DNA of 64,000 nt, from the NCBI GenBank assembly GCA_001936135.1, contig CP012818.1, forward strand, positions 62,001-126,000, written 5' to 3'. Below, piece by piece: positions 29,741-39,377 of this stretch. Source of the stretch: Saccharomycopsis fibuligera x Saccharomycopsis cf. fibuligera (taxonomy: Eukaryota > Ascomycota > Saccharomycetes > Ascoideales > Saccharomycopsidaceae). Position 1 is the first letter of the stretch; the number at the start of each line of letters is the position of its first letter. The translations under genes were made by a program, and so were the position numbers. The notes below the pieces were generated by a model that saw only the letters and a program-made list of their open reading frames with translations, did not search any database and was not told the DNA's origin.

Positions 29741-31894
29741 TTAATAGTCGTTTTGAAGACACCCCTGAATACTTCTAACCCAACAACTTTCATAGACATC
29801 AAGAGTAGTCAATCTTTCTTCTGGATCGGGCTCTAAAATATCATAAATAGTTTCCTTCTTTGATCTAATAATTTCTTTGTCAGGCCCGTCTTTCAAAAGC
29901 TCAATTGGCTCATATGTTCCCTTTGTCATTCTGCCAGTTACCTCATCTTCCAAAGGTCTTCTGGATAAATACTTCTGGTATTGTTCGTTTTCTCCTGCTT
30001 TGGCAACTTGCCATAGATACGTCCCGGCTCTCATTACCATATACACGACGCCCAATGACCACACGTCCGCTAATCTGGGGTCGTAATACTTCAAAGTGTA
30101 TTCCTCAGGAGCCACGTATGGAGGTGAGCCTCGAGGGCCGTGCAGTAGATGGATGTCAGTTTCAAATGCAGTTTTGAACACTGACGAGGTGCCAAAATCG
30201 ATAAGTTTACAAGTCCCTTGTCTCGTCAATAGCACATTTTCAGGTTTTATATCGCAGTGGGCAATTCCCTTTGAATGCATGTATATCACACCGTTCAAAA
30301 TCTGCTTGAATAGACAATCAGCCTCGATATAATGTAGTCCTTCGCCGTTAGTTTCCAGAATGATGGTGTACAAATCACCAGCGTCGCAGTATTCCAACAC
30401 TTCTGAGTACACCCCCTTGGAATTGCGCATCAAGTCAAACGTTTTGACGATATTGGCATGGTTTAGCGACAAGGAGATAATGAACTCAGAAATCAAGCGC
30501 TCATTGAAGTGCTCCAACTCCTCCCCGCTTTTCTTTTTCAACTCCTTGACGGCAAACATTTTTTCCTTCTTGGTCTTTGGATCGATCTTGGATAAAATTT
30601 TCACGACCCCGTAAGCACCGCGGCCGCATATACCTTGCGAGATCCCGTACTCCTGGCTGAGTTTGAAGTCTTTGCCGGGCCTGAGCGGTTTGGGAACTTG
30701 GTCGGCAGAAATTATCGCAGTGAGCTTTTCGATAAGCTCGGCCTGGGGCTTGTCGATGGCCGGATCAACGACCTCTGGTTCGGAGTCGCTATCCGACTCG
30801 TCTTCGCGCCCGTCGCTGCTGGCGCTGCTGGCTTTCTGGTGGTGACGGCCATGCCCGGCGCGGTCGGTGGATCGCGTTCTTCTTGCCTTCTTGGGTACAA
30901 AGTCTGCGGCGGCGCTTAGATTTCTCAACTTCAACTCTTGGAGAAACTCCAACTCCGGGACCTCAGAAAAAACGCTGACTGTGTTATCGTGGCGTCTCGC
31001 GCCGTCCTCATCTTTCTTCGACCGGAGCAAGCCAGAAAACAACCCGGCGCCCGGAATGTAGTTTGCTGCTGGTTTTTCCAACACTTTTGCCTTCTTCAAG
31101 CAATGCTCGTGCCTGTTGTCTGAGTAGATGAGGATGTTTCCCACTTGTCTTGGAACTTCCTTTGGCTCCTGCGACGGCGGACGTGGGTGTGCCTGCTGCC
31201 GCTGGGACGCTGCTGCCGAGGACAGCGAACCCGCAGGAGGAGATCTCAGCAGAGACTTCAGCGATGGCGGGTGCTGTTGCGGGTGTTGCTGCTCGCCGTC
31301 GCTCTCAGGCACCGGGGCCATTGGATTTTTCCTCAAGGAGCCCGCGCACGGCTTTTTCGACAGCGGAAACTCCATGTCGGACGCCATCGGTGGAGAAGAC
31401 GGCCTGGACGACGGCCTGGACAACGACGACCTCGACGACGAGCTTTGCCTGCTGGGCACCCTCTCCGGCCGGGAGCCCTGGTGGGAGTCCTGCTGCTTGA
31501 AAAGGGTCTTGAATTTGGAACTTAGGGAGTGGACGGAGTAGTCGTCGGCGCCACCGGCGGGCTCCCAGCTTTCGCGGGGGCGAACTCTGCTGAGGGACTT
31601 TGATCTTGTGGCGGCATGTGCGGCTTGTGGTTTGCGCGGGTAGTTGTCGCTGTGGTAGCCCGGGTCGGCTGGCTCAGCGGAGGACGCGGCGTAGGGCGAC
31701 GACAGCGCAGTGGAAGCACGCCCAGGAGAAACGGCGCTCTGGACGGCTGCCGCTGACGGTGCTGTCGCCGATGGCGCCGGCGCTGGCGCTGGCGCTGGCG
31801 CTGGCGGACTCGGTTGCGGAGGAGGAAGGTCTGTGCCGGAGGAGCTCTTCGCCCAGAACTTTGGCGATGGGCTGGAGGAGAGTTTCTTGCCCAT
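29741..31894 (-). CDS. Ser/Thr kinase of the Hal4(Sat4)/Hal5 group
   Basis: This 717-residue kinase belongs to the Npr1/Hal5 subfamily, whose members Sat4 and Hal5 stabilise potassium and nutrient transporters at the plasma membrane. The kinase domain occupies about residues 400-710: GRGAYGVVKI glycine loop, FAVKELKKK with the ATP lysine, HCDIKPEN catalytic loop (HCD in place of HRD, typical of this group), DFGTSSVF, SPPYVAPEE. The N-terminal 300 residues are disordered, Ser/Pro/Arg-rich and encoded by GC-rich DNA. A subfamily marker VGNILIYSDNRHEHCLKKAK precedes the kinase domain. The frame is open to 32137 but only from TTG; the first ATG is at 31894 (MGKKLSSSPSPKF). Sat4 versus Hal5 is not resolved, so no symbol is given. 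An amino-acid permease pair in the same window is a possible type of client; that link is speculative. Confidence 0.88.
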   Translation of the reverse strand: MGKKLSSSPSPKFWAKSSSGTDLPPPQPSPPAPAPAPAPAPSATAPSAAAVQSAVSPGRASTALSSPYAASSAEPADPGYHSDNYPRKPQAAHAATRSKSLSRVRPRESWEPAGGADDYSVHSLSSKFKTLFKQQDSHQGSRPERVPSRQSSSSRSSLSRPSSRPSSPPMASDMEFPLSKKPCAGSLRKNPMAPVPESDGEQQHPQQHPPSLKSLLRSPPAGSLSSAAASQRQQAHPRPPSQEPKEVPRQVGNILIYSDNRHEHCLKKAKVLEKPAANYIPGAGLFSGLLRSKKDEDGARRHDNTVSVFSEVPELEFLQELKLRNLSAAADFVPKKARRTRSTDRAGHGRHHQKASSASSDGREDESDSDSEPEVVDPAIDKPQAELIEKLTAIISADQVPKPLRPGKDFKLSQEYGISQGICGRGAYGVVKILSKIDPKTKKEKMFAVKELKKKSGEELEHFNERLISEFIISLSLNHANIVKTFDLMRNSKGVYSEVLEYCDAGDLYTIILETNGEGLHYIEADCLFKQILNGVIYMHSKGIAHCDIKPENVLLTRQGTCKLIDFGTSSVFKTAFETDIHLLHGPRGSPPYVAPEEYTLKYYDPRLADVWSLGVVYMVMRAGTYLWQVAKAGENEQYQKYLSRRPLEDEVTGRMTKGTYEPIELLKDGPDKEIIRSKKETIYDILEPDPEERLTTLDVYESCWVRSIQGCLQNDY

Positions 31895-32965
31895 GGCCGG
31901 AGGAGGACGACGGGTGTCTGTGTCTGTGTCTGTGTCTGTGTCTGCGACTGCGACTGAGACTGCGACTGCGCAAGTGTAGTTGCTGCGGACAGTGAGTGGT
32001 GTGGAAGGACAGTGTCTGGTGCTGCTGGCGTTTGCTGGCGATGGAGACAGGAAAAGATTTTTCCTGGACAGAAAAACGAAAGAAAGCGTCGGCGGCAACC
32101 GCAGCGTGCCGGGAGGGGCCAAGTTAAAACAAGTCAAGCCAGCTGAAGCTCCTCAGCACTGCTCAGCACTGCGCTGCTCTGCTCAGTACAACGCAACACA
32201 ACACAACACAGCACAACACAGCACAGCAAACGCAACAGCTTGGGCAGCGGCAACTGAACACCGCAACGGGGTGGTGCGAAACGAAGCGCAGCGCAGCGGA
32301 GGGACGAAAAGACTGCGAACGACTGACCGCCTGACTGGCAATGAGTACAGAACGTAGGCGAAAATATTGCCACTGGCCGGCGGCGCCCGCGGCGCCCGCG
32401 GGCGCCGCGGCGTCTATGTGGCCGCGTGCGCCTAGCACCCGCGCGGTGTGCTCTGCAGATTTTCCCCGTTAAAGTTTCAAAAGGCCAGCGTGTCACGTCG
32501 CGTCACGTTTGTATGTCTCGAGGCTGCTCTCGCAGTCTTCCAGCTGGGTAATGGGCAGCCGTGTGGCCGTGATGTCGCGCACTACAATTTTAGGGTATGC
32601 GTACGGTAAAGTGGCACTGAATAGTACGTCTTTTTTACCGTACGGACGGTGCAAGGCAGGGTAGCGCGCGGAGGGGTGTTTGGCGATGCCCATCATATGC
32701 ACATACGCACATACGCACAGGAGGTCATCAGCCAGCGGGCACCCATGCCGAAGTCACATGCGCCACCTACGGCGCTGCAAAGACGAAGCGTGCTCGAGCA
32801 TGGCTGCCAGCTGCTCTTGGTTCTACCGGCGGTCGAAAGCTCAAACGTGTCGTATATTAAAACGTGTCGGGCCCGCGGCGGTGCGCCTAGCAGCGGCGGT
32901 GCGCCTAGCGGGCCCGACACTGAAACTAAACAGGTACACAAATAACTAGGTAGCTAAGTACGGCC
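31895..32965. other. GC-rich intergenic region, HAL-type kinase 5' side / ADE3 3' side
   Basis: No gene is called. It contains a GTGTCT hexamer repeat at about 31915-31941, CAACA/CAGCA repeats at 32190-32235, a strongly GC palindromic patch at 32375-32415, and a 13-bp perfect inverted repeat with internal duplication at 32864-32920, just past the ADE3 stop. Open frames here arise from low stop-codon density. Confidence 0.55.
32864..32920. repeat. Perfect 13-bp inverted repeat enclosing a duplicated 16-bp unit
   Basis: The arm GTGTCGGGCCCGC (32864-32876) is exactly complementary to 32908-32920. The loop holds two direct copies of gcggcggtgcgcctagc. It lies 46 bases past the ADE3 stop codon and could form a very stable hairpin in the ADE3 transcript, acting as a 3'-end or stability element; function is inferred. 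Confidence 0.8.
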
Positions 32966-35854
32966 CTAGAACAAGCCCTCGATCTCTCCGTCGTCGTTGA
33001 CCTCGACGTCCATGAACCCGCAGTGCGTAGGCAAGCCAGGAATCGTCTGGATCTCGGCCGCCAACGCGTACAAGTAGCCGGCGCCGACGCTGGCCTTGAT
33101 GTCTCTGATCGGGAAGGTGAACCCGCTAGGAACGCCCTTCAACGCAGCGTCGTGGGACAACGAGTACTGGGTCTTGGCTATGCAGACAGGCAACTTGTCG
33201 AAGCCCTGTCTGGTGTATAGCTCCAACTTCTTCTGCGCCTCGGGCAAGAACTCCACGTCCTTGGCCCCGTACAACCGGGTGGCGATCTTGGCGATCTTGA
33301 CGTCGATGGGGTCCTCGACGTCGTAGGTGAAGCGGAAGCCGTCCCTGCTGCTGCTGTGTCTGGTGGCCTCGACAACCTTCTCGGCGAGCGCCACCGCACC
33401 AGCGCCGCCCTTCGCCCAGTGGTTCGACACCACCGCGTCGAGAGCGCCCGCGGCCCGCGCCTCCTCTCTGATCACCTCGTGCTCGCCCGCGGTGTCGCTG
33501 CTCATGGCGTTGATCGCAACAAGCACGTTCAACCCGAACGACCTGGCGTTCGCAACGTGCTTGCGCAAGTTCGAGCATCCCTCTCTTAGCATCTCCAAGT
33601 TCTCGGACGTGTACTCCTTGGCCAACGGGACCCCGGCCTTGACCTCCGCCCCGCCGCCGTGGACCTTGAGGGCGCGCACCGTCGCCACAATGATAACCAA
33701 GTCTGGAACGAGGCCCGAGTTTCTGGTCTTGATGTTGAGGAACCGCTCGCCGCCCATGGTGAAGTCGAACCCGGCCTCAGTGATGACGTAGCCGGGCTCG
33801 CCCGCGCCGCCGGCTGCGGTAGCAGCGCCGCCGGCTGGGGCTGGTGCGGCTGGTGCGGCTGGTGCGGCTGGTGCGGCTGGGGTGCCGGCCAACTTCAAGC
33901 TGATCTTGTCGGCCAAAATCGAGTTGGCCCCAATAGAGATGTTGGCAAACGGCCCCGCGTGGATCAACACCGGGGTGCCCTCCAAAGTCTGCATCAACGT
34001 CGGCTTGATGGCGTCCTTCAACAACGCAGTCAACGCGCCTCCGCAGCCGATATCGTCGCAGGTGACCGGCTCGCCTGCCCTGGAGGTAGCAACCACAATT
34101 CGGCCCAATCGCTGTCTCATGTCCTTCAACGAGGTGGAGAGAGCCAAAATCGCCATGCACTCGGAAGCCACCGAGATTTCAAACCCGGTTTTTCTCGTGA
34201 ACCCTCTCTCGGTGGCGGCTTCGCCGACAGTGATGCCTCTCAAGAACCTGTCGTTGCAGTCCACGACTCTCTTCCAGGTGATGCTTTCCGGGTCGATGTC
34301 CAACCTGACAAACTTGGCGACTTCCTCCTCGGTCAACTCGTCAGGATCGGTCTTCGTGATCCCCAACTTGGCCAACCTGGCGAGCATGGCTTGCGAAAAC
34401 TCTCTCTTGCCGTTCTTCTTGACCGGCACCAATCTGCGGTACAACGGGCCGTTCTTTTGCGTGTTTTCGTGGAACATTCTGGCGTCGATAGCCGCAGCCA
34501 ACAAGTTGTTAGCCATGGAAATGGCGTGAATATCCCCGGTCAAATGCATGTTGAACTCGTCCATCGGAATCACCTGCGAGTACCCGCCGCCGGCAGCCCC
34601 GCCTTTGATACCAAACGTTGGGCCCATGGATGGCTGACGAACGTTGGCAAACACCAATTTGTTCAAGTGGGCCCCCAAGGCTTGCGCCAACCCAACGGTG
34701 GTGGTGGACTTGCCTTCGCCGAGCGGAGTTGGCGTGATCCCGGTGACCAAAATGTACTTGCCGTCTGTGTGGTTTTGCAACTTGTCCAAAACAGAAAGCT
34801 TGACCTTCGCTTTGACGTCGCCGTACGGCTCCAAATCCTCACTGGCAATATTGGACTCATCGGCCACTACTGTGATCGGCTTTGGAGTCTGGGCTTTAGA
34901 GATCTCGTAGTCTGAAGGCACGGGGCTCAACAAATTCAAAGCTAGTGGTTTGAACTTGTTTTCTCTGCGGTTGGCTTGCGCAAATCTCTTGGCCGAGATG
35001 ACCACGTTGTCCAACAATTCGGCAACGGTCATTGGCCCAACGCCGCCAGGGACCGGAGTAATCATCTTGACTTTGTTCACTGCGTTGGCAAAGTCAACGT
35101 CGCCCACCAATCTGGTGCCAGATTTTCTAGTCTTGTCTTCAATGTAGTTGGTACCCACGTCAATAACAATGGCGTTTTCGCTCAACCATTCGCTTTTAAC
35201 GAAATGCGGCTTCCCGATGGCAGAAACCACGATATCGGCGTTTGCCAAAAATTGCTCAATGTTTGTAGAGTAGGAGTGCAACGTGGTCACTGTAGCATTC
35301 AAGTTTCTGAGCAAGATCGAAGCCGGAATGCCCACAATATCTGATCTTCCCAAAACAACGACGTTCTTGCCCGTGACGTCAATTTGAGAGTACTTGAGCA
35401 AATCGACAATGCCCTTGGGAGTGCAAGGCAAGAAAAACGGATTGCCGTCTTTTTTGCTCAATTCACCAATATTGTAATTGGTGAAACCGTCAACATCCTT
35501 CTCGGGAGAAACAGCGTCAGTGACCTGCTTGGAATCCAAGTGGTCCGGAATAGGCAATTGGACGAGAATCCCATGAATGGAATCGTCATTGTTCAATTTT
35601 TGCACCTGGGCGACAAGTTGCTCTTGCGTGATGGATTCAGGTAGTTCAACGTGTTCGAAAACGGCACCAACATCTTCAGCAGCTTTTCTCTTCATACGCA
35701 CGTAAACTGACGAGTCTGGTCTAGCGCCAACTTGCACCACAGCGAGACGTGGTTGGAACTGGGGATACTCGGCTTGAGTTTGCTTGATGTCATTTTGGAT
35801 CTTTAAACGGATCTCGGCGGAGATGGCTTTACCATCGATTAACTGAGCAACCAT
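32966..35854 (-). CDS. ADE3: Cytosolic C1-tetrahydrofolate synthase (trifunctional)
   Basis: This 962-residue enzyme combines methylene-THF dehydrogenase, methenyl-THF cyclohydrolase and formyl-THF synthetase, supplying one-carbon units for purine synthesis. Residues 1-310 are the dehydrogenase/cyclohydrolase: YVRMKRKAAED with the catalytic Lys, VLGRSDIVGIP NADP site, and PVPGGVGPMTVAEL. The synthetase part from about 330 has the ATP loop TPTPLGEGKSTTTVGL, RQPSMGPTFGIKGGAAGGG and EAGFDFTMGGERFLNIKTR. No targeting sequence precedes the start, so it is the cytosolic form (ADE3) rather than mitochondrial MIS1. An odd insertion of about 30 Ala/Pro/Gly residues interrupts the synthetase domain just before the EAGFDFTMGGERF strand, encoded by a GCTGGTGCG repeat. 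Three TGACTC motifs lie 380-450 bases upstream. The 3' two thirds are GC-rich. Confidence 0.95.
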   Translation of the reverse strand: MVAQLIDGKAISAEIRLKIQNDIKQTQAEYPQFQPRLAVVQVGARPDSSVYVRMKRKAAEDVGAVFEHVELPESITQEQLVAQVQKLNNDDSIHGILVQLPIPDHLDSKQVTDAVSPEKDVDGFTNYNIGELSKKDGNPFFLPCTPKGIVDLLKYSQIDVTGKNVVVLGRSDIVGIPASILLRNLNATVTTLHSYSTNIEQFLANADIVVSAIGKPHFVKSEWLSENAIVIDVGTNYIEDKTRKSGTRLVGDVDFANAVNKVKMITPVPGGVGPMTVAELLDNVVISAKRFAQANRRENKFKPLALNLLSPVPSDYEISKAQTPKPITVVADESNIASEDLEPYGDVKAKVKLSVLDKLQNHTDGKYILVTGITPTPLGEGKSTTTVGLAQALGAHLNKLVFANVRQPSMGPTFGIKGGAAGGGYSQVIPMDEFNMHLTGDIHAISMANNLLAAAIDARMFHENTQKNGPLYRRLVPVKKNGKREFSQAMLARLAKLGITKTDPDELTEEEVAKFVRLDIDPESITWKRVVDCNDRFLRGITVGEAATERGFTRKTGFEISVASECMAILALSTSLKDMRQRLGRIVVATSRAGEPVTCDDIGCGGALTALLKDAIKPTLMQTLEGTPVLIHAGPFANISIGANSILADKISLKLAGTPAAPAAPAAPAAPAPAGGAATAAGGAGEPGYVITEAGFDFTMGGERFLNIKTRNSGLVPDLVIIVATVRALKVHGGGAEVKAGVPLAKEYTSENLEMLREGCSNLRKHVANARSFGLNVLVAINAMSSDTAGEHEVIREEARAAGALDAVVSNHWAKGGAGAVALAEKVVEATRHSSSRDGFRFTYDVEDPIDVKIAKIATRLYGAKDVEFLPEAQKKLELYTRQGFDKLPVCIAKTQYSLSHDAALKGVPSGFTFPIRDIKASVGAGYLYALAAEIQTIPGLPTHCGFMDVEVNDDGEIEGLF
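33795..33890 (-). repeat. GC-rich repeat coding an Ala/Pro/Gly insertion in ADE3
   Basis: Tandem gctggtgcg units (plus strand) code a PAAPAAPAAPAAP run followed by a Gly/Ala run. The repeat keeps the frame and has no splice signals, so it is not a missed intron. It sits between LKLAG and YVITEAG, which are separated by only a few residues in other family members as I recall them. Confidence 0.8.
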
Positions 35855-36717
35855 ATTTGATATGTATATATATGTGTATATATATGTGTATCTGTGGGTG
35901 TTTGTTTGTTTTTAGGGGTTTGTCTGTTGTGTATATACACACAGGATTATCAGCAGCAGATAAAGAAATGAAAAATGTGGGGAGAGGAAGAGCTGTGAGC
36001 ACTGACACTTTTTTCTGATCCCAGGAGATGAAAGATAATGCGACAAAGAACGGTAATAAAAAAAGAAAAAAAGAAAAAATATGGATACTCTTCAAGAGAG
36101 AAGAAAAAAGAGGTGTAAAAAAAAGCAGCTGGGAATTGAAATTAAAACTTGAAAAACGTTGAGAATTTTAACGAGATCGATGCTGGAATTGGTATTATGG
36201 CAGTAGGACATTAACTCGATGAGGTTGCAGAAATGACTCAGGCGGTCCCGAGTCAAAAAAAACTGCATTTGCTATGGGCGCACCGAGCACTCCGTTGACT
36301 CAGGCCACTCGCTTCTTTGGGGATTGGCTGTCTCTATACCTGTAAGGGTGTGTTGGGAAGTTCTGGATACTGAATCTGTATATGAGTATGGTAATCTCTT
36401 GTTGGACTCAGAGTGTATTTGGCATACTGTTTACAATCCAAGGCGGGTGGTGGTGTAAGGCCTTCGAAGGAGCACCGTAAACAGCCACTAGTACTATTAC
36501 TACATAGGAGCTAGCAACTCTTGAACAAACATAAACCAAAACTATTTTTAAATTTTCTAGCTACATCTAAGCAACAGCAAAACCAAGCCCTAGCTGGAAA
36601 AGAATTATATACTGATCTAAAGCGGCATATTTCGCCAATGCCAGCTCGCTCGGTGGAAAAACACAAGTGAACTACTGCACTGCATAGCACAGTAGTCATT
36701 CCAGCCTCAAGCATAGA
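35855..36717. other. ADE3 promoter region / acyl-CoA oxidase 3' flank
   Basis: No gene is seen. It contains the ADE3 promoter with TGACTC motifs (36234-36302) and TATATG-type repeats close to the ADE3 ATG. Confidence 0.6.
36234..36302. promoter_or_regulatory. Three Gcn4/Bas1-type TGACTC motifs upstream of ADE3
   Basis: TGACTCA occurs at 36234-36240 and 36296-36302, and GAGTCA (the reverse form) at 36250-36255. In S. cerevisiae TGACTC is bound by Bas1 and by Gcn4, both of which control purine and one-carbon genes including ADE3. Conservation of that control here is inferred. Confidence 0.55.
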
Positions 36718-38868
36718 TTACTTTGAGGAAACATAGTTATGTCTCTCCTTGTACGATTTTCTCTTCAAAGTGCTTAAAATCACGTCCTGGTAATCTGAGT
36801 CATCATAATCTGGACTGTTGTTATTAACCGAATTGACAAGGTCAAAATACTTGTTGTAAAAATCACCATCGAATCCACCAAGCACCGAATTAATAAAGAA
36901 GTCACTCATTTTGAAAGAGTCTGTCAATGCCACAATTGTGTGTCTCAAAAATGGCAACAAATCTTTGAAGATAATCGCATCAATTTCATTCAAGTCATCG
37001 TTGGTCAACAATTGGTACTTCAAGAAAAACGACGCATTCTCTTTGATTTGGTAAAGTCCATACAAGTTGATAATCTTGGCTAGCACTGGCTTGATGGTTT
37101 GCCCGTTAGCGTTTTGAGCGTATTCTAACGCAGTTTCCAAATAGAATCTCCAGCAGTTGAATTTGGAAATTGTCACTAACTCTGTAGCTACTTTGTCAAA
37201 GTTGCCGTCGTATCTAGGCAACACGTCCAAGACATTGTCCACTGACTTGATGATAACTGTATCGAATAATTTCAATAAATCTGTTGACTCGGTAAAGTTG
37301 ACACTTCCAATGCTGGTATCCTTGCTAGTCAAGTATTTGAAACCACTTGGAATTGGTTTTCCACTTTTGACAGCGTTTCTGTACCCGACAATTGATCTAC
37401 CAGCAGAAATGGACATCACAGTATTGTCACCCTCCCAAGTGCATTGAACCACCCAGTCATTGTAAGTTTCCCCAAAAGATGAATAAGCGCTGTATCCATG
37501 ACCGCCGCAAGCCTGTCTGCATTGGTCAATAGCGTCAGCAGTAAACCAAGTAGAAGTGGCTTTAGCAGAGGCACTGAGCACAAACACTTCTTTCAATTCG
37601 TTAAGAGTTTGATACAAGAACTTCTTGTCGGTTAACAAATGATCTTCTTGCAACGCATTCTTGACTGCGTTCAATCTTTTACCCAACTTGCTGCTGCTGC
37701 TAGAAATACAATAAACTGTGGCTAACAACGGAATCAATCTATACTGGTGACTTGGGTAATCAATCAACTGTTTTTCAATCTTCAACGATTTGTCAATGGA
37801 CTTTTCGGAAACAAAGTTGGTTTTCACATTATCAGCTTTGCCAAACTGTCTTCTTCCGACTGCGTATCTCAAGGCAATAGTGACTGCTTTAGCGCCCGTT
37901 CTGTATGAATCAGTAACCATGGAAGATCTACCGTCTAATAGTGCCCCATAAGCTAATTGGTCCATTGGACTATTAATGACTTCTTCTTTTTCGTCATCAA
38001 TCTTGACGTATTTTTGTAAAAGACTATACTTTGGCACCTTGACGTTACTAAACTGGATCCAACCATTATCAATCCCTTGTCTGCCCATCTTGGCGCCAAT
38101 ATCCCCTACAGAAACACCTGGTAATAATTGGTGGTTTGTATCTCTGATAGGAACAACAAATACTTTGACGCCATAATCTTTGCCCTTGACAATAAGTCTA
38201 GCATACACTGCACAGTGAGTGGAGCTGGTGGCAGCCCCGCCAATCCACCACTTGGTAGCTCCCAAGTGGGGAGTATTGATGGTGAATTGTTTGGTCTTGT
38301 AGTCGTATTCAGCAGTGGTTTCTAGCCCGGCTACATTAGAACCGTGAGCCAATTCGGTCATACCAAAACTTCCATAAATATTTTTAGCATAAAGTCCGCC
38401 AGTTTCGAAAGCCCAATAACGGTATTGTTCCTTAGTGCCGTTGCCTCTAACGGCATTGTAGAAAAGCATAGTGTGGATCCCCAATCTGATACAAGTTTGT
38501 GAATCATAGAGGTTGTATAGGGATGTTATTCTGTTGAAGTCGGCGAAGTCGATTTTGTCAACAGGAACACCAGCGTCAAGCTGTTCATTAACGATCTTCT
38601 CCAAAATCAAAGCTAAGCGCTGCACTTTGAGAAAGGTGTATTTTCTGACTTCTTTCTTGCTCAATTTGTCATAATTGTCTGGCCGGTTTCTAAGAATCAA
38701 GTCTCTTTCCAAAAGGCGGTAAGTGTCAAGGATTTTGGCTGCGTTTTCAGGATCGTTGCCTTCCAAGAACTCAAACATTTCGTCAACGTTGAAGTTGGTG
38801 TTATATTCCCGTTCATTCTTGATGACGTTGTAAGGTCTAGGAATGTTGGCCTTTTCGATTCTCGACAT
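36718..38868 (-). CDS. Peroxisomal acyl-CoA oxidase
   Basis: This 716-residue FAD enzyme catalyses the first step of peroxisomal beta-oxidation, acyl-CoA to trans-2-enoyl-CoA, with production of hydrogen peroxide. Length and motifs match yeast Pox1/Fox1 and the Candida POX family. YGSFGMTELAHGSNVAGLETTAEYD is the acyl-CoA dehydrogenase-type flavin-binding region. GRQFGK follows in the helical domain, and QACGGHGYSAYSSFGETYNDWVVQCTWEGDN carries the region of the catalytic Glu. The C-terminus (YVSSK) is not a standard PTS1; yeast acyl-CoA oxidases are known to be imported without one. CUG-clade yeasts often have several POX genes, so the exact paralogue is not assigned. The start ATG at 38868 is the first available and matches the family N-terminus. 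Confidence 0.93.
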   Translation of the reverse strand: MSRIEKANIPRPYNVIKNEREYNTNFNVDEMFEFLEGNDPENAAKILDTYRLLERDLILRNRPDNYDKLSKKEVRKYTFLKVQRLALILEKIVNEQLDAGVPVDKIDFADFNRITSLYNLYDSQTCIRLGIHTMLFYNAVRGNGTKEQYRYWAFETGGLYAKNIYGSFGMTELAHGSNVAGLETTAEYDYKTKQFTINTPHLGATKWWIGGAATSSTHCAVYARLIVKGKDYGVKVFVVPIRDTNHQLLPGVSVGDIGAKMGRQGIDNGWIQFSNVKVPKYSLLQKYVKIDDEKEEVINSPMDQLAYGALLDGRSSMVTDSYRTGAKAVTIALRYAVGRRQFGKADNVKTNFVSEKSIDKSLKIEKQLIDYPSHQYRLIPLLATVYCISSSSSKLGKRLNAVKNALQEDHLLTDKKFLYQTLNELKEVFVLSASAKATSTWFTADAIDQCRQACGGHGYSAYSSFGETYNDWVVQCTWEGDNTVMSISAGRSIVGYRNAVKSGKPIPSGFKYLTSKDTSIGSVNFTESTDLLKLFDTVIIKSVDNVLDVLPRYDGNFDKVATELVTISKFNCWRFYLETALEYAQNANGQTIKPVLAKIINLYGLYQIKENASFFLKYQLLTNDDLNEIDAIIFKDLLPFLRHTIVALTDSFKMSDFFINSVLGGFDGDFYNKYFDLVNSVNNNSPDYDDSDYQDVILSTLKRKSYKERHNYVSSK

Positions 38869-39188
38869 GGTGAGGTGGGTTGTGAAAGGATGAAATGTGT
38901 AATCAATGGATAAATAAGTATATACGGATTGTTTTTGGGCAATGGGTACGCAGAGAAGGGTCCTAGCAATACTGAAATTCGTAACGACCCAGAGAAATCA
39001 CTGGAATAGCTTGTATTTATATGGCATGGTTCAGGGGGGAGATCGGATCACTTTGCCTGTTTTGCTCCTCGAAGCGGTGACTGCAGCCGGTATGCTTAAA
39101 CAGTGGGCAATGGCGGTAGTAAAAAGCTAATTGTTAAAATATTGTAAGTACTATAATTTTTGATTGTTGGCCCGACAGCCTTGTCTCA

Positions 39189-39214
39189 TCGTAACTGTAA
39201 CTGTAACTGTAACC
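39189..39214 (+). repeat. TAACTG hexamer repeat
   Basis: About four consecutive copies of gtaact lie in the gene-free interval. Confidence 0.85.
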
Positions 39215-39338
39215 ATAATGTTTATTACCCAATTGGTAACTGTCCTCGCCTAGTGCGGGGCACTTAATCCTGTCATCCGTTTGGCACCGTGTATACCGCG
39301 TCTACATACTACAATGTACTCGCCAAAGCAGTGATCGT

Positions 39339-39377
39339 CACGGACTCGGCTCACGGACCCGGCTCACGGACTCAGCC
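39339..39377 (+). repeat. 13-bp tandem repeat, three copies
   Basis: Three adjacent copies of cacggact/ccggct are present, the last slightly diverged. The unit is GC-rich within AT-rich surroundings. Confidence 0.8.

Noticed and set aside
30635-31541. Plus-strand ORFs of 90-137 codons opposite the HAL-type kinase
   Set aside because: Shadows of the GC-rich kinase N-terminal coding region.
31895-32137. N-terminal extension of the HAL-type kinase frame
   Set aside because: The frame opens only from TTG and encodes a DTDTDT run from a GTGTCT microsatellite; the ATG at 31894 is a better start.
39189-39377. CRISPR-like short repeats
   Set aside because: The repeats are directly adjacent tandem units without spacers, and the host is a eukaryote.
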